64,000 nucleotides of DNA from Paenibacillus sp. DCT19 (GCF_003268635.1 NZ_CP029639.1:4537501-4601500); one strand, 5' to 3'. Counted from the stretch's first letter, positions 26,335 through 37,507 are shown. Made by a program: numbers and translations. The notes: generated by a model from the sequence alone, not told the origin.

Positions 26335-26363
26335 AGTATACAAGGATTTCAGTTTACAAACAA
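26335..26363 (-). promoter_or_regulatory. rnpB: Promoter of rnpB
   Basis: On the minus strand TTGTTT and TATACT are separated by 17 bases. The -10 box ends about 15 bases before the start of the RNA. It lies between the yqfO stop and rnpB. Confidence 0.65.
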
Positions 26364-26398
26364 GCTTAATATTAATGGAAGCATTGGAACAAGCACGT

Positions 26399-27514
26399 TT
26401 AGAGGAAACGGAATACTTCTGTATTTACCTCTGATGCTGTCACCTGTGTTTCATAACGTTTATGAACTAAGCGCTCCCGCAGCCAATCGGCTGTTTTTGG
26501 CTTCATAATTTTCTCGGCATTATGTCCAACATCAATGATGCTCATGCCTGCCATCAACGCATCGTGAGCCGTATGATAATCGATATCCCCAGTTACGATC
26601 ACATCTGCTCCTTTGAAGCGTGCGGTAAGTGTATAACGGCTACCTGAACCACCAAGAACTGCCGCCTTTTTCACCTTACGGCTTAAGTCTCCTACCACGC
26701 GGACGTGAGACACGTCCAGTTGGGTCTTCACGACGTCAACCAGCTCTTCGAGTGTCATTGATTGTTTGAGCGGTCCCAAGCGCCCCAGACCAAGCGTACG
26801 GCCTTTTAAATCCATAGGATACAGGTCGTATGCAACTTCTTCATAAGGGTGAGCCTTTAACATCGCTTGTATAACCTGACTACGCAGACTTTGCGGCACA
26901 ACCGTCTCGATACGCATTTCCTCTACACGTTCCATCTGTCCCTGAGTACCAATAAAAGGCTGTGTGCCTTCTCCAGGTACAAATGTACCCGTTCCTTCTG
27001 TATTGAAGCTACACTTGTTATACTGCCCAATGCTGCCAGCGCCTGCTTCTAGAATAGCGTTTAACACTTGTTCATGATGTGTACGAGGAACGAATACCGC
27101 CAGCTTGAAAAGATGATCCGTATGTACATCTTCCAGTGACTCTTTGCTATCGATTCCGATCGCTTCTGCCATCCAATCGTTCATACCGCCCTCTGCTACG
27201 TCTAGGTTCGTATGACTGATGTACACCGCAATATCATGCTTAATCAGCTTTTCGTACAGTTTTCCCATAGGTGTATCGGTTGTTAGAGATTTAACTGGAC
27301 GGAATATAATGGCATGATGCGCAATAATGAGATTGGCACCTATGCGAATCGCTTCCTCAACTACTTCATCAGTGACATCCAAAGCAACAAGAACGTGTGT
27401 TATTTCCTTTTGCAGACTCCCCAGCTGCAGTCCGATTCGGTCATCAGGTACAGCTAAATGTTTGGGAGCAAGCTGCTCCATCAATTGAATTACAGTTTGA
27501 CCTTTGGCAAACAT
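26399..27514 (-). CDS. yqfO: Nif3-like dinuclear metal centre protein (YqfO)
   Basis: 371 residues. The Nif3 domain halves flank an inserted domain, as in Bacillus YqfO. Metal ligands are seen in LIIAHHAIIF (two His), YISHTNLDVAEGG and, near the C-terminus, GDIDYHTAHDALMAG and IDVGHNAEK. The insert (about 130-230) contains VVPQSLRSQVIQAMLKAHPYEE in pieces typical of the PII/CutA-like domain. The family is annotated as GTP cyclohydrolase 1 type 2 homologue, but the physiological role is unsettled. GGAGGTATTGGC lies upstream of the ATG. Its first 25 bases overlap the end of trmK, which indicates coupled expression. Confidence 0.9.
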   Translation of the reverse strand: MFAKGQTVIQLMEQLAPKHLAVPDDRIGLQLGSLQKEITHVLVALDVTDEVVEEAIRIGANLIIAHHAIIFRPVKSLTTDTPMGKLYEKLIKHDIAVYISHTNLDVAEGGMNDWMAEAIGIDSKESLEDVHTDHLFKLAVFVPRTHHEQVLNAILEAGAGSIGQYNKCSFNTEGTGTFVPGEGTQPFIGTQGQMERVEEMRIETVVPQSLRSQVIQAMLKAHPYEEVAYDLYPMDLKGRTLGLGRLGPLKQSMTLEELVDVVKTQLDVSHVRVVGDLSRKVKKAAVLGGSGSRYTLTARFKGADVIVTGDIDYHTAHDALMAGMSIIDVGHNAEKIMKPKTADWLRERLVHKRYETQVTASEVNTEVFRFL

Positions 27515-28247
27515 GCCAATACCTCCTTCAATTTCGCAATCAGTTGTTCTACATCCGCGGCCTTCTCACGAGCAGATTCTTGATCGGATTTCATGATCGA
27601 CTGCACCACACCCTGCAGCTTAACGATCTCACTTTCCCATTTGGCGAAAAATACGTCTGTCGGTTGATCTACCAGATATGGCCCCATGCGAAGCAACAGT
27701 TCCTCCGTCAACTCTACATCATTCGTGATGAGACGGGGCTTGTATACTTCTTCATTCGCAATGGGACTGCTCGCTTGTGGCATAGCCGTAATAATTTCAT
27801 AGATCTTGCCATCTTCCTCAAGCAGCTTCTCCGCAACGACCACCCAGTTGTGAGCTAGAAGCCACCGTCTCAGGATATCCTCACCTACATTGGGTTGTAG
27901 GATAAGCAGGCTAATCCCTCAAGCTTGGACAGACCACGATCCAGAATGGATGCAATTAACGCTCCGCCCATACCCGCAATTGTAATTACGTCCACTTCAC
28001 CTGGCTCTACCACATCAAGACCGTCTCCGCGGCGAACCGTAATTTTCTCTTGCAGACCTGCATCACTCACTTGTTTCCGGGCTGCTTCATAAGGTCCGGG
28101 ATTCACTTCACCAGCTATTGCACTTACAACGATACCGCTGCGAACTGCTGCTACAGGTAACAACGCATGGTCTGAACCAATATCCGCTAAACGGCTTCCC
28201 TCCGGAATTTGTACATGTATTTGCTGTAATCGATTCGAAAGTTTCAT
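27490..28247 (-). pseudogene. trmK: tRNA (adenine-N1) methyltransferase TrmK, frameshifted
   Basis: TrmK makes 1-methyladenosine at position 22 of tRNA. Repaired length is about 252 residues: a Rossmann methyltransferase N-terminus with LADIGSDHALLPVAAV, EVNPGPYEAA and ITIAGMGGALIASIL, then a C-terminal coiled-coil domain (about 170-250). The two parts are in different frames. One base added to the C run at 27916-27918 gives LEGISLLILQPNVGEDILRR across the junction, the expected catalytic-loop motif (LQPN). The start ATG at 28247 has AGGTG just before it. It lies between rpoD and yqfO as in Bacillus subtilis. Confidence 0.88.
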
Positions 28248-28377
28248 GACACACCTACACCATTCATTAAATTTATTGATTTGCATTGAACAACGAAAAG
28301 CGATAAAATAAAATCCAATCAAACATTTCAAGGATGAATTACCAAAACCAAGAAATTAAGACACTCAATTTAAACAT

Positions 28378-28421
28378 AAAGGAGACCCCGCAGCCGCGTT
28401 AGCGTCTTGCGGAAAGTCTCC
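28378..28421 (-). terminator. Terminator of the dnaG-rpoD operon
   Basis: Arms GGAGAC/GTCTCC with inner CCGCA/TGCGG pairing form a stem followed by TTTATGTTT on the minus strand. It sits ten bases past the rpoD stop. Confidence 0.7.
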
Positions 28422-28431
28422 CATAGTGTTG

Positions 28432-29571
28432 TTATTCGAGGAAATCCTTGAGTCGTTTACTGCGACTCGGGTGACGCAATTTACGAAGAGCTTTGGCTTC
28501 GATCTGACGAATCCGCTCACGCGTAACGCCAAATACTTTGCCGACTTCTTCTAGTGTTCTCGTCCGTCCATCATCGAGACCGAAGCGCAGACGAAGTACA
28601 TTTTCTTCCCGTTCAGTCAATGTATCCAGAACATCCTCAAGTTGCTCTTTCAACAGTTCATACGCGGCAGCATCAGCAGGAGCCAATGCCTCCTGATCCT
28701 CAATGAAATCGCCCAGATGGGAATCATCTTCTTCACCAATTGGCGTTTCAAGGGAAACCGGTTCCTGTGCAATCTTCGTAATTTCACGCACTTTCTCAAC
28801 ACTCAGATCCATTTCAGCAGCGATTTCTTCTGGTGTTGGTTCACGCCCAAGCTCTTGTAATAGCTGACGGGATACCCGGATCAGCTTATTAATCGTTTCT
28901 ACCATGTGTACAGGGATACGAATTGTCCGTGCTTGGTCAGCAATGGCACGAGTGATCGCTTGGCGAATCCACCATGTCGCGTACGTACTAAACTTGTAAC
29001 CTTTTTTGTGGTCGAACTTCTCAACTGCTTTGATCAGACCCATGTTACCTTCTTGAATCAGATCGAGGAACAACATGCCGCGTCCAACATAACGCTTAGC
29101 GATGCTGACAACGAGTCGCAAGTTGGCTTCAGCCAAACGACGCTTCGCTTCCTCGTCCCCATTCTCAATCCGTTTAGCGAGTTCTACCTCATCGTCTGCG
29201 GACAATAGCGGGACACGACCAATTTCTTTGAGATACATACGGACAGGGTCATTGATTTTGATGCCTGGAGGCAAGCTCAGATCATCATCAAAGTGGAACT
29301 CATCGCCCTCTTCTCTGTTGTTGTTTTCCGAATCCTCGCTCGGACGAAGAGTTACCTCTTCATCATTCTCGTTAACAACATCAATACCGAGATCGCTCAA
29401 TTGCTCATAGAACTCATCCATTTGCTCTGCGTCCTGCTCAAACGGGGAGAGTTTTTCAATAATTTCTTTGTAATTTAGCGAAGCTCTTTTCTTACCTGAT
29501 TCAATCAATTGATCTTTAACCTGATCCAGCGTCAATTCTGTCTCTAGTTCAGTATGCTGATCATTCGCCAT
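28432..29571 (-). CDS. rpoD: Primary RNA polymerase sigma factor SigA/RpoD
   Basis: 379 residues. Region 1.1 with a long acidic stretch (about 1-100), region 1.2 [16 protein letters not shown], region 2 with [14 protein letters not shown] and [17 protein letters not shown] (-10 recognition), region 3 with [16 protein letters not shown] sequence, and region 4 with [20 protein letters not shown] (-35 helix-turn-helix). Length and motifs match SigA of Bacillus subtilis. The ATG at 29571 follows AGGAGGAGGG; the longer frame adds nine residues without support. It directly follows dnaG, with 42 bases between. Confidence 0.97.
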   Translation of the reverse strand: MANDQHTELETELTLDQVKDQLIESGKKRASLNYKEIIEKLSPFEQDAEQMDEFYEQLSDLGIDVVNENDEEVTLRPSEDSENNNREEGDEFHFDDDLSLPPGIKINDPVRMYLKEIGRVPLLSADDEVELAKRIENGDEEAKRRLAEANLRLVVSIAKRYVGRGMLFLDLIQEGNMGLIKAVEKFDHKKGYKFSTYATWWIRQAITRAIADQARTIRIPVHMVETINKLIRVSRQLLQELGREPTPEEIAAEMDLSVEKVREITKIAQEPVSLETPIGEEDDSHLGDFIEDQEALAPADAAAYELLKEQLEDVLDTLTEREENVLRLRFGLDDGRTRTLEEVGKVFGVTRERIRQIEAKALRKLRHPSRSKRLKDFLE

Positions 29572-29613
29572 AATTCGACTCCCTCCTCCTAGAAACATCC
29601 AACACTCAGACGT

Positions 29614-31434
29614 TCACTGTCTCTCTAGGGCAATCATTTCAATTGCAATTTGTGCCGCACGTACAGAATCACCTGCACGCTCTGCAGCAATCATTTCTTC
29701 TTTCTTCAAGTCGTACTCTTTCTTACGCGGATACTTCAGCACTTCTCTGATGCAATCGTCGAGCACTTGAACACTCCATTCACCCGGACCATCCATCATC
29801 GAGATTGAACTGACCGTCTTCTCAAGGCGGTCATCATGCAGCGAAGACATGAAGCGGCTAGTATCCGGGGGTTTGCCTTGCGCATAGTAGGCATATAGAT
29901 AAGCAGCAATAGCTGCATGATCATCCAAGTTGAAAGCTTCACCAAGATGCTCGTTAACATACTGGGCAGCCTCGTCGTCCTGAAGCATCCAGGCAATCAG
30001 CTTACGCTCAGCAGCGTGATAAGCCGGCAACAGATTAGGTGTAGGCACCTGCCTATTTTGTTGCCTACCATTATTCCACCTTTTCGAATTATTATCCCCA
30101 AACTGCTCGTTATTTTTCATGGCTTCTCGCTCTTCGTTGCACTCCTGCTTCAATGTTTCAAACGAAACGTCGACTTCTGCAGCAAGCTCACGAAGGTAAA
30201 CTTCCCGTTCTGTCGGGGAAGGCAAAGGTGCAATAAGTTTCACAGCTTCCTTTGAATAAGCGATTTGTCCGCCACCTTCTAGCAGTATATGGTTTTTCTT
30301 AAGGTTTATAAGCTTAAATTTTGTTGTCGTTACGGCACCATCTATAATCTGGTTCCGGAATCGTTCGCCACCATGCTTGCGGATAAAATCATCCGGGTCA
30401 AGCCCTTCAGGAATGAGTGCTACTTTAACTTGCAGCCCTGCTTCCTCAAGAATAGGGAAGTTTTTGAGCGCTGCAGCCTGTCCAGCTCGGTCGCCGTCAT
30501 AACAGATAATAACCTCATTGCACATGCCTTTCAGCATTAAAGCCTGATTCTCGGTAAGTGCGGTTCCCATTGCTGCTATACCGTTATGGATGTCTTGATC
30601 CCAAGCGGAGATAACGTCACCGTATCCTTCAAATAGTATGGCTTGACTTTGTTTACGAATTGCATTCTTGGCATGATGCAGATTGTAGAGCACTCGGCTT
30701 TTGTTAAACAACCGGGTTTCCGGAGAATTAAGATACTTAGGCTGCCCATCTCCCAAAATGCGACCTGCAAATGCAATTGGTTTCCCGCTCCTGCCATTAA
30801 TCGGAAACATGACTCTGTCACGGAATCGATCCACATAACCTTGACCTTCATTTCTCGGTGACAGAAGACCGCCCTTCTCCATCTCTTCAAGCGGAAAATT
30901 GCGTTTCTCCAAAAATTGAACCACGGTATCCCAGCGATTAGGTGCGTAACCAATCTGGAAATGGTCAATCAGCTTGTCATTGAAGCCCCGTGAGCGTAAA
31001 TAATCCATAGCCGCTTTGCCATGCTCTGTATTTTTCAATAAGAAATGATACAGCTTCGCGGTAAGCTCGTATGCCTCCAGCAGACGCTCAGTCTCCGGAT
31101 TCACATGAGCAGATTCACGCCCTTGCCAGTCACCCATTGAAATATGGCTTTCTTCTGCCATCGTCTTAACAGCCTCGGGAAAGGATAACCCTTCGATTTC
31201 CATCCTAAATTTGATGGCATTTCCACCCGTGCCGCAGCCGTAGCAATAGAAAATTTGTTTCTCTGGTGTAACTGTAAACGAAGGCGTCTTCTCAGAATGA
31301 AAAGGGCAGAGGCCTTTCATATATTTCCCCTGCTTGGTCAGATGCACAAATCGACTCACCGTATCGACAATATCATTCTGCTGTAACACCGATTCAATAA
31401 TACTTTCCGGTATACCGCCTTGTCCGGTACTCAT
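29614..31434 (-). CDS. dnaG: DNA primase DnaG
   Basis: 606 residues. The N-terminal zinc-binding domain (CPFHSEKTPSF and FYCYGCGTGG, CHC2 type) loads on template DNA. The TOPRIM catalytic core (about 255-345) has LFEGYGDVIS and the Asp motif IICYDGDRAG. The C-terminal third is helical and would bind the replicative helicase. Primase makes RNA primers for the lagging strand. The ATG at 31434 has GGTGGCCAG upstream. It lies in the conserved order yqxD-dnaG-rpoD. Confidence 0.97.
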   Translation of the reverse strand: MSTGQGGIPESIIESVLQQNDIVDTVSRFVHLTKQGKYMKGLCPFHSEKTPSFTVTPEKQIFYCYGCGTGGNAIKFRMEIEGLSFPEAVKTMAEESHISMGDWQGRESAHVNPETERLLEAYELTAKLYHFLLKNTEHGKAAMDYLRSRGFNDKLIDHFQIGYAPNRWDTVVQFLEKRNFPLEEMEKGGLLSPRNEGQGYVDRFRDRVMFPINGRSGKPIAFAGRILGDGQPKYLNSPETRLFNKSRVLYNLHHAKNAIRKQSQAILFEGYGDVISAWDQDIHNGIAAMGTALTENQALMLKGMCNEVIICYDGDRAGQAAALKNFPILEEAGLQVKVALIPEGLDPDDFIRKHGGERFRNQIIDGAVTTTKFKLINLKKNHILLEGGGQIAYSKEAVKLIAPLPSPTEREVYLRELAAEVDVSFETLKQECNEEREAMKNNEQFGDNNSKRWNNGRQQNRQVPTPNLLPAYHAAERKLIAWMLQDDEAAQYVNEHLGEAFNLDDHAAIAAYLYAYYAQGKPPDTSRFMSSLHDDRLEKTVSSISMMDGPGEWSVQVLDDCIREVLKYPRKKEYDLKKEEMIAAERAGDSVRAAQIAIEMIALERQ

Positions 31435-31481
31435 CTCTGGCCACCTTCATCTCTTTAGCACGTAAATATAATTCGCTAAAC

Positions 31482-31949
31482 TTACACATTCTCCTGCAAA
31501 TCTTTTAAAAGTTTTGTCAGTTTATGTTGAAATATTTCACGATCCTGCTCTGTGAAAGGCTTTGGCCCTTTCCCATAGTGACCTCTTTTTCGTGCTTTAG
31601 CCGCAGTGTGGCGGGAATCAAGCATGAAATCAATGTCACGATCGTTAAACTCACGACCACGAAATGATAAAACATAACAACGCTTGCCTAAAGCGAGCGC
31701 AGCCAAACCATAATCCTGTGTAATGACCACATCGCAAGGCTTAATATGATTCGCAATATATAGGTCAGCGCTTTGGTCACTACGATCTACCTGAACCGTG
31801 CGAACCCCTTCTCCACCTTGAAGCAGATGGTCAAAAGAAGAAACCAGCAGCACAGGAATTTTGAAACGACGAGCCGTTTCCGCAATCTCGGCCTTAACCG
31901 GGCAAGCATCGCCATCTACAACAATGTGGCGTACATTCAACTCACTCAA
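31482..31949 (-). CDS. yqxD: YaiI/YqxD family protein (DUF188)
   Basis: About 155 residues with the family N-terminus HIVVDGDACPVKAEIAETA, VVITQDYGLAALALGK and the C-terminal motif FNDRDIDFMLDSRH. The PIN-like fold with conserved Asp residues suggests a nuclease, unproven. The start is unclear: a TTG at 31949 follows TGGGA closely and a second TTG at 31940 follows GAGTGAG; the difference is three residues. It is the first gene of a probable yqxD-dnaG-rpoD unit. The 270-base gap upstream contains the glyS terminator-like hairpin and no gene. Confidence 0.88.
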   Translation of the reverse strand: MSELNVRHIVVDGDACPVKAEIAETARRFKIPVLLVSSFDHLLQGGEGVRTVQVDRSDQSADLYIANHIKPCDVVITQDYGLAALALGKRCYVLSFRGREFNDRDIDFMLDSRHTAAKARKRGHYGKGPKPFTEQDREIFQHKLTKLLKDLQENV

Positions 31950-32094
31950 TCCCAGACCACCCAGCTTCAGTTATAGTTCGCATGTTGTCATCTTTGTATA
32001 GATTCAAAATGCACAAAATAAACTGCATATTGTTATATACGACCTTAGTTAGGCGAAATCCTTCTGTCGAGTTAAGGTAAATCAAAGGCTAAAA

Positions 32095-32137
32095 TACGGA
32101 ACAGGTGTTTAAAGTAAATTTCACAACCCGTTCCGTA
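32095..32137 (-). terminator. Hairpin after glyS
   Basis: TACGGAACAGGT and ACCCGTTCCGTA arms pair over 12 positions with one mismatch. On the minus strand it is followed by TTTTAG, a short T tract. It lies 85 bases past the glyS stop. Confidence 0.5.
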
Positions 32138-32221
32138 TATTTATACCCTGTTATATCCCGCTTTAATACTGAAATTATGCTTTGTCCCTGAACCACCTTG
32201 TAGGGGTGCTCAGAAGAAGGA

Positions 32222-34297
32222 TTACCACACTAATTTGGAGAAATCAGCGAATTGTTTCAGATCACGATCAATTGCCGCAAGGAGTGCCAAACGGTTAGCA
32301 CGTACAGCTTCATCCTCAGCCATTACCATAACGGAATCAAAGAATACAGTAATTCCCTCTTTCCAAGCTGAAGCGATCGCTAGAGCCTCGGCAGCCGAAT
32401 GTTTGGACAACGCTTGACGATACTCTTCGCTCGTTTTGCTCCAAGCTTCGTGCAACTGGCGCTCCCCTTCTTCTGTAAACAACTCCGAATGCACGGTCGC
32501 ATTAGATGCTTTTGCAGCCAGATTGCCCACACGGTTGAATGCTTCAACGGTTGTTTTGAACGCATCTCCAGTTTGAACAGCCGACATCAACGCTTCACCC
32601 TTAGGAACAACCGCACTAATATCATCGAAGCCGGAAGAGATCACTGCATCAACCACGTCGTAACGAACTGTCTCGGACAGCAATTTTTTCACACGAAGTC
32701 CGAAGAAGTCCTGCAAATCTTTACGTATTTCTTCGTCTGCACGTTTCAACAGATTCATCTGAGCGTGCACTTCAAGTGCAACTCCGAATACGTCTGACAA
32801 CGTCAATGGAAGCTGATGATCTAGCAAAATCTGCACGATGCCTGCAGCCTGACGGCGAAGCGCATACGGATCTTGAGAACCTGTCGGAATGATGTTGATG
32901 GAGAAACAACCTACGATCGTGTCCATTTTGTCCGCAGCACTTACAATCGCACCGATCAGTGAACTTGGGGATTGATCTCCAGCAAAACGTGGCTGATAGT
33001 GTTCAAATACGGCTTTAGCCACATCTTCTTTTTCGTTAGCTTTGCGTGCGTAATCCTCACCCATAACCCCTTGCAATTCTGGGAACTCACCAACCATCAG
33101 GGTAACAAGATCGAACTTACAGATATCCGCAGCACGGCTAACCGATTCCGCAACAACATTCGACACCTGCAGCTTAGCTGCCAAAGCATCTGCAATTTTG
33201 CGAATACGGCGAACTTTATCACCAACAGTACCTAGTTCTTCCTGGAACACGATCGTTTCCAGCTTAGATAGTGCGTCTTTGATCTCTAGCTTTTGATCTT
33301 CTTCATAGAAGAATTTTGCATCCGAAAGTCTTGCACGCAATACCTTTTCGTTCCCTTTGGCAATGACCTCAAGTGAATCCGCACCACCATTACGAACCGT
33401 AACGAAATACGGCAGCAATTGTCCTTCACTGTCAAGCACAGGGAAATAACGTTGGTGCTCTCTCATGGATGTAATCAGAACATCCTGAGGAATGTTCAAG
33501 AATGAAGAGTCGAATGTACCAAACAGCACCGTTGGCGTCTCAACTAAGAACAATACCTCTTCAAGAAGATCTTCTTTGATTCCAATATTCCATTTTTTTT
33601 CAGCAGCTAGCGCTTCAATTTGCGATACAATCATCTGTTCACGTTCAGCGATGTCTACAATGACATGCTCAGAACGAAGAGTCTCTACGTAAGAAGAAGC
33701 ACTGCTGATCACAGTATCTTTGCCCAAGAAGCGATGTCCCCGAGTAACATTACCAGACTTCACGCCAGCTACTTCAATCTCAATGACTTCACTGCCGAAC
33801 AAAGCAACAATCCAACGGATTGGACGTACAAACTTGAAATCATAGGTTGCCCAGCGCATGAATTTAGGGAACGTCATCGCATGAAGGATAGACAACAGGC
33901 CTTCACCAATTACAGAGGAGGTTTCTACCCCTTTGCTGCTCTTGGTTGCATAGATGTACTCCACGCCACTAAGTTCCTTAAACGTGAATTGTTCCGGGTC
34001 TACACCCTGGCTACGAGCGAATCCTAAAGCCGCTTTGCTCCAGTTGCCGCTCTCGTCCAATGCAATTTTGCGCGAAGGTCCTTTGACTTCTTCTTCCACG
34101 TCCTCTTGCTTCTCTGCGACGCCTTGAATCAATACAGCCAATCTACGTGGTGTTGCATAGGCATTCACTTCACCGTAAGAGATACGAGATGCGTCCAACC
34201 ATTTCACAACGCGTTCCTGTAACTGCTCGATCGCACCGCGCATGAAACGAGCTGGAACTTCTTCAAGACCAATTTCAAATAATAGATCCTTAGACAT
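32222..34297 (-). CDS. glyS: Glycyl-tRNA synthetase beta subunit
   Basis: 691 residues, starting [18 protein letters not shown], the family start. Further family blocks: [20 protein letters not shown] in the B3/B4-like part, an HD-like domain with [15 protein letters not shown], and a C-terminal anticodon-binding domain. It forms an alpha2-beta2 enzyme with GlyQ that charges tRNA-Gly. Its start overlaps the last eight bases of glyQ, so subunits are made in coupled fashion. The operon is under T-box control. Confidence 0.96.
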   Translation of the reverse strand: MSKDLLFEIGLEEVPARFMRGAIEQLQERVVKWLDASRISYGEVNAYATPRRLAVLIQGVAEKQEDVEEEVKGPSRKIALDESGNWSKAALGFARSQGVDPEQFTFKELSGVEYIYATKSSKGVETSSVIGEGLLSILHAMTFPKFMRWATYDFKFVRPIRWIVALFGSEVIEIEVAGVKSGNVTRGHRFLGKDTVISSASSYVETLRSEHVIVDIAEREQMIVSQIEALAAEKKWNIGIKEDLLEEVLFLVETPTVLFGTFDSSFLNIPQDVLITSMREHQRYFPVLDSEGQLLPYFVTVRNGGADSLEVIAKGNEKVLRARLSDAKFFYEEDQKLEIKDALSKLETIVFQEELGTVGDKVRRIRKIADALAAKLQVSNVVAESVSRAADICKFDLVTLMVGEFPELQGVMGEDYARKANEKEDVAKAVFEHYQPRFAGDQSPSSLIGAIVSAADKMDTIVGCFSINIIPTGSQDPYALRRQAAGIVQILLDHQLPLTLSDVFGVALEVHAQMNLLKRADEEIRKDLQDFFGLRVKKLLSETVRYDVVDAVISSGFDDISAVVPKGEALMSAVQTGDAFKTTVEAFNRVGNLAAKASNATVHSELFTEEGERQLHEAWSKTSEEYRQALSKHSAAEALAIASAWKEGITVFFDSVMVMAEDEAVRANRLALLAAIDRDLKQFADFSKLVW

Positions 34298-35177
34298 GCT
34301 CAGCTCCCCCTTTCTTAATCAGCGGGAAGCCAAGCTTCTCACGCTCTTCCATGTATGTGGCAGCCACTTGCCGAGCTAGATTACGAACACGTGTGATGTA
34401 ACCTGTACGCTCTGTTACGCTAATTGCACCTCGAGCATCCAGCAGATTGAACGTATGTGAACATTTCAGCACATAGTCATATGCGGGGAATACCAAGTTT
34501 TGTGCCATTGCTTTATTCGCTTCTTCTTCATGCATGTTGAAAAGCGTAAATAACATTTTCACGTCTGATACTTCAAATGTATATTTAGAATGCTCGAATT
34601 CTGGTTGACGGAATACATCGCCATAGCTAATGCCTTCAACCCATTCCAGATCAAACACATTCTCTTTATCTTGAATGTAAGAAGCTAGTCGCTCCATACC
34701 ATACGTAATCTCAACAGCAACCGGATTCGTCTCGATTCCACCTACTTGTTGGAAATACGTAAATTGGGTGATTTCCATACCATCTAGCCATACTTCCCAA
34801 CCCAAGCCCGCACATCCAAGAGACGGATTCTCCCAGTTGTCTTCAACAAACCGAATATCGTGTTTGAGCGGATCAATACCTAGACGTTTCAAGCTCTCCA
34901 AGTAGATCTCTTGGATATTGTCTGGAGAAGGCTTGATAATGACTTGGAATTGATGATGCTGATACAGCCGGTTTGGGTTCTCACCATAACGTCCATCCGA
35001 TGGGCGACGGGAAGGCTCAACATAAGCTACTTTCCATGGTTCAGGTCCAAGTGAACGCAAAAAGGTCATTGGGTTCATCGTACCTGCCCCTTTTTCCGTA
35101 TCATACGGCTGAACAATAATACAATTGTGCCCAGCCCAGAATTGCTGCAGCGTTAGAATCATCTGCTGAAAATTCAT
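34290..35177 (-). CDS. glyQ: Glycyl-tRNA synthetase alpha subunit
   Basis: 295 residues forming the class II catalytic core: [21 protein letters not shown], the motif 2 region [30 protein letters not shown] and [11 protein letters not shown]. It binds glycine and ATP. The ATG at 35177 has AAGGAG seven bases upstream; the earlier in-frame ATG and TTG sit on or before that site. It is preceded by a glycine T-box leader and followed by glyS in overlap. Confidence 0.96.
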   Translation of the reverse strand: MNFQQMILTLQQFWAGHNCIIVQPYDTEKGAGTMNPMTFLRSLGPEPWKVAYVEPSRRPSDGRYGENPNRLYQHHQFQVIIKPSPDNIQEIYLESLKRLGIDPLKHDIRFVEDNWENPSLGCAGLGWEVWLDGMEITQFTYFQQVGGIETNPVAVEITYGMERLASYIQDKENVFDLEWVEGISYGDVFRQPEFEHSKYTFEVSDVKMLFTLFNMHEEEANKAMAQNLVFPAYDYVLKCSHTFNLLDARGAISVTERTGYITRVRNLARQVAATYMEEREKLGFPLIKKGGAEHV

Positions 35178-35225
35178 AATCATGCTCCTTTTCAATGGTT
35201 TGTTGGCAAGCCTAGAACGGTTTAG

Positions 35226-35513
35226 ACAATAAAAAGCCCCCGTCCTACGCCTGTTGTCCAGACGTAGGGACGAGAGCTATTCCCGCGGTTCCACCCTACT
35301 TGGCTCAAGGAATACAGGATATCCTGGTAAACCTAAGCCCACTTTTCCGTGTCCATTCATGCTCCCGAGTGCCCTTTCATAGACCAATTCATCCAGGCTT
35401 CCACCATCCCCGGCTCGCTCTATTATGATCGTAGAACTAATGCCCTCAATCATAAATTATAGAATTCTGTCTACTACTCTCTCGTTCAATGCATGTCTCC
35501 AAAAGAGAAATTA
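35226..35513 (-). promoter_or_regulatory. Glycine T-box riboswitch upstream of glyQS
   Basis: The leader has the T-box sequence GGGTGGAACCGCGGG (35283-35297 region, minus strand), and the terminator arms GTCCCTACGTC and GGCGTAGGAC with TTTTTATTG (about 35231-35276). Upstream, a stem-I region contains GAGGGC, giving GGC (Gly) as the likely specifier. Uncharged tRNA-Gly would bind specifier and T-box and stabilise the antiterminator, raising glyQS expression. Confidence 0.9.
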
Positions 35514-35519
35514 TAGTTC

Positions 35520-35548
35520 ATCATATATAAAAATAAGAATGAAGTCAA
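35520..35548 (-). promoter_or_regulatory. Promoter of the glyQS T-box leader
   Basis: On the minus strand TTGACT and TATGAT are 17 bases apart. The predicted start near 35513 fits the length of a T-box leader of about 290 bases. Confidence 0.75.
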
Positions 35549-35576
35549 GTTGTATTTCAGCACTGCTACAAACAAC

Positions 35577-36329
35577 TCAAATCCCGTACTTCTCCATTTG
35601 ATCGAGAAAGGAACGGGACTTCAAATTTAAGCCTAGTTGGTGATCCATAAACGAGCGCATGATTTTTTTGATCTCAGCTCGAGTACCTTCACTCACCGAT
35701 ATATTACCCAGCCGTTGCAAATCAAGCTGTGCGAACAATCTCAACAATTTCAGTGCTTTAGGACTTACTGACATGGCAGGCGGATCAAAATGCTTACATG
35801 CACGGCATAATACGCCCCCAAGTCTAGGGCTCACGAACAATTGCTCATCTGGTCGTTCCTGCCCACAAGAAATACAATCATCCAGTGCAGGCCCGTAACC
35901 AGCCGATTGCAAAATTTTCATTTCGTATAAACTAGTCATTACAACTGGATCCTTATCTTCCTTTAATGCTTGGAGACAGGCCTTTAGCTGTTTAAACCAG
36001 AAGGTACCTGTCTCCTCATCCTGCAGCACGCGATCAAGCAGCTCACACGCATAGGATGCATATGCCGCTTTGACCAGATCCTCACGCAGCTCATGGTATG
36101 ACTCAATAATTTCGCCTGCATTCAAGTTTCCCAAGCCCGTGTTACGAAAGTAAACGTACTGACCGAACGTAAACGGCTGCACAAGTGCAGCGTGTCGACT
36201 TTTGGGCTTTTTGGCACCACGGACAAGCACACCTACTTTTCCACCGCTTTCGGTGCAAAGCGTAATAATTTTGTTTCCCTCGCCATAGTCCATGCTGCGG
36301 ATGACAATCCCTTCCACCCTGTATAGCAT
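35577..36329 (-). CDS. recO: DNA repair protein RecO
   Basis: 250 residues: OB-fold N-terminus (YRVEGIVIRSMDYGEGNKIITL), helical middle, and a Cys4 zinc site with CISCGQERP and GGVLCRACKH. RecO loads RecA onto SSB-coated DNA together with RecR in gap repair. AGGTGA lies seven bases before the ATG. It follows yqzL and era in the conserved cluster. Confidence 0.95.
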   Translation of the reverse strand: MLYRVEGIVIRSMDYGEGNKIITLCTESGGKVGVLVRGAKKPKSRHAALVQPFTFGQYVYFRNTGLGNLNAGEIIESYHELREDLVKAAYASYACELLDRVLQDEETGTFWFKQLKACLQALKEDKDPVVMTSLYEMKILQSAGYGPALDDCISCGQERPDEQLFVSPRLGGVLCRACKHFDPPAMSVSPKALKLLRLFAQLDLQRLGNISVSEGTRAEIKKIMRSFMDHQLGLNLKSRSFLDQMEKYGI

Positions 36330-36362
36330 GCCTCGTCACCTAACCATTCCCGAATCCGCCAA

Positions 36363-36503
36363 TCATTGCTCGGCTTCTTCATCTTCAATCACTTCCCCTG
36401 CATGATCCGACTCTTGCTCCAATGAGCTGCATGCTTCCGCATACAGTAAGTAGGATTCTACATCCCCCGTCATCGCAAAAACCTTCCACGAAAAATCTCG
36501 CAT
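36363..36503 (-). CDS. yqzL: YqzL-like small protein
   Basis: 46 residues beginning MRDFSWKVFAMTGDVESYLLY, a pattern shared by YqzL proteins that sit between era and recO in Bacilli. The rest is acidic (EVIEDEEAEQ). Function unknown. The ATG at 36503 has AGAGGATG ten bases upstream; the longer open frame to 36566 lacks support. Confidence 0.8.
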   Translation of the reverse strand: MRDFSWKVFAMTGDVESYLLYAEACSSLEQESDHAGEVIEDEEAEQ

Positions 36504-36607
36504 CGGAATTTCATCCTCTCTTCGGAAATGACGTGTGCATCTAGAAGATAGGATGGAGTCTTGCAAGGTAAACTATGCGTTGCAATTACTGGATACAGCT
36601 CGGAGGA

Positions 36608-37507
36608 TTATTCACGACCGAAACCAAGGTCACGTAGTACACGATCCTGATTTCTCCAGTCCTTTTTCACCTTTACCCACAGATCCATAAAGATCTTGGA
36701 GCCTAACAGGTTCTGAATGTCCTGCCTAGCACGTTTACCGACTTCTTTGAGCAAGGCACCTTGCTTGCCGATAATAATCCCTTTTTGCGAATCACGCTCT
36801 ACAAAAATAACTGCCGAAATGTAGACAACGCCATTATCCTGCACCTTCATATCTTCAATCGTTACTGCAATGGAGTGCGGTACTTCTTCACGAGTCATTT
36901 GCAGAATTTTCTCCCGAATCAGCTCAGCGCAAACGAATTGCTCCGGGTGATCTGTCACCTGATCCTCAGGGTAGTATTGCGGGCCCTCTGGCAGGTATCT
37001 GCTGATCTGCTCCAGCAATGTATTCACATTACTACCAAGCTTAGCGGATACAGGAACAATCTCTGCAAAATCGTGAAGTTTACGATATTCCTCAATCAAA
37101 GGAAGTAACGCTTCAGGTTCAACTTTATCAATCTTGTTCATTACCAAGATGATTGGAGTGCGTACATTTTTTAGCTGTTCTGCAATGTAACGATCCCCTC
37201 CACCCATACCTTCAGAAGCATCAATCAGGAATAGCGCAGCTTCAACCTCGTGAAGTGTGTTCAGTGCAGTTTGATTCATGTAGTCACCCAACTTGGATTG
37301 ACGCTTATGGATACCAGGTGTGTCTAGAAAGACGATCTGTTGCTGTTCAGAAGTGTATACACCATGAATTTTATTACGTGTCGTTTGCGGCTTGTCCGAC
37401 ATAATGGCAATCTTCTGACCAATAACTTGATTCATTAACGTCGATTTCCCGACATTGGGACGTCCAACGATGGCTACAAAACCGGATTTAAATGCTTGTT
37501 TTTTCAT
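36608..37507 (-). CDS. era: GTPase Era
   Basis: 299 residues. The GTPase domain (1-170) has G1 [10 protein letters not shown]3 [12 protein letters not shown]4 NKID and G5 SAKLG. The C-terminal KH domain (about 200-299) has the loop [18 protein letters not shown], which binds the 3' end of 16S rRNA. Era is a checkpoint in 30S assembly. AGGAGGAACAT precedes the ATG. Confidence 0.97.
   Translation of the reverse strand: MKKQAFKSGFVAIVGRPNVGKSTLMNQVIGQKIAIMSDKPQTTRNKIHGVYTSEQQQIVFLDTPGIHKRQSKLGDYMNQTALNTLHEVEAALFLIDASEGMGGGDRYIAEQLKNVRTPIILVMNKIDKVEPEALLPLIEEYRKLHDFAEIVPVSAKLGSNVNTLLEQISRYLPEGPQYYPEDQVTDHPEQFVCAELIREKILQMTREEVPHSIAVTIEDMKVQDNGVVYISAVIFVERDSQKGIIIGKQGALLKEVGKRARQDIQNLLGSKIFMDLWVKVKKDWRNQDRVLRDLGFGRE

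Noticed and set aside
26164..26508. 114-residue open frame across rnpB
   Set aside because: It overlaps the RNase P RNA on the other strand and has no coding features.
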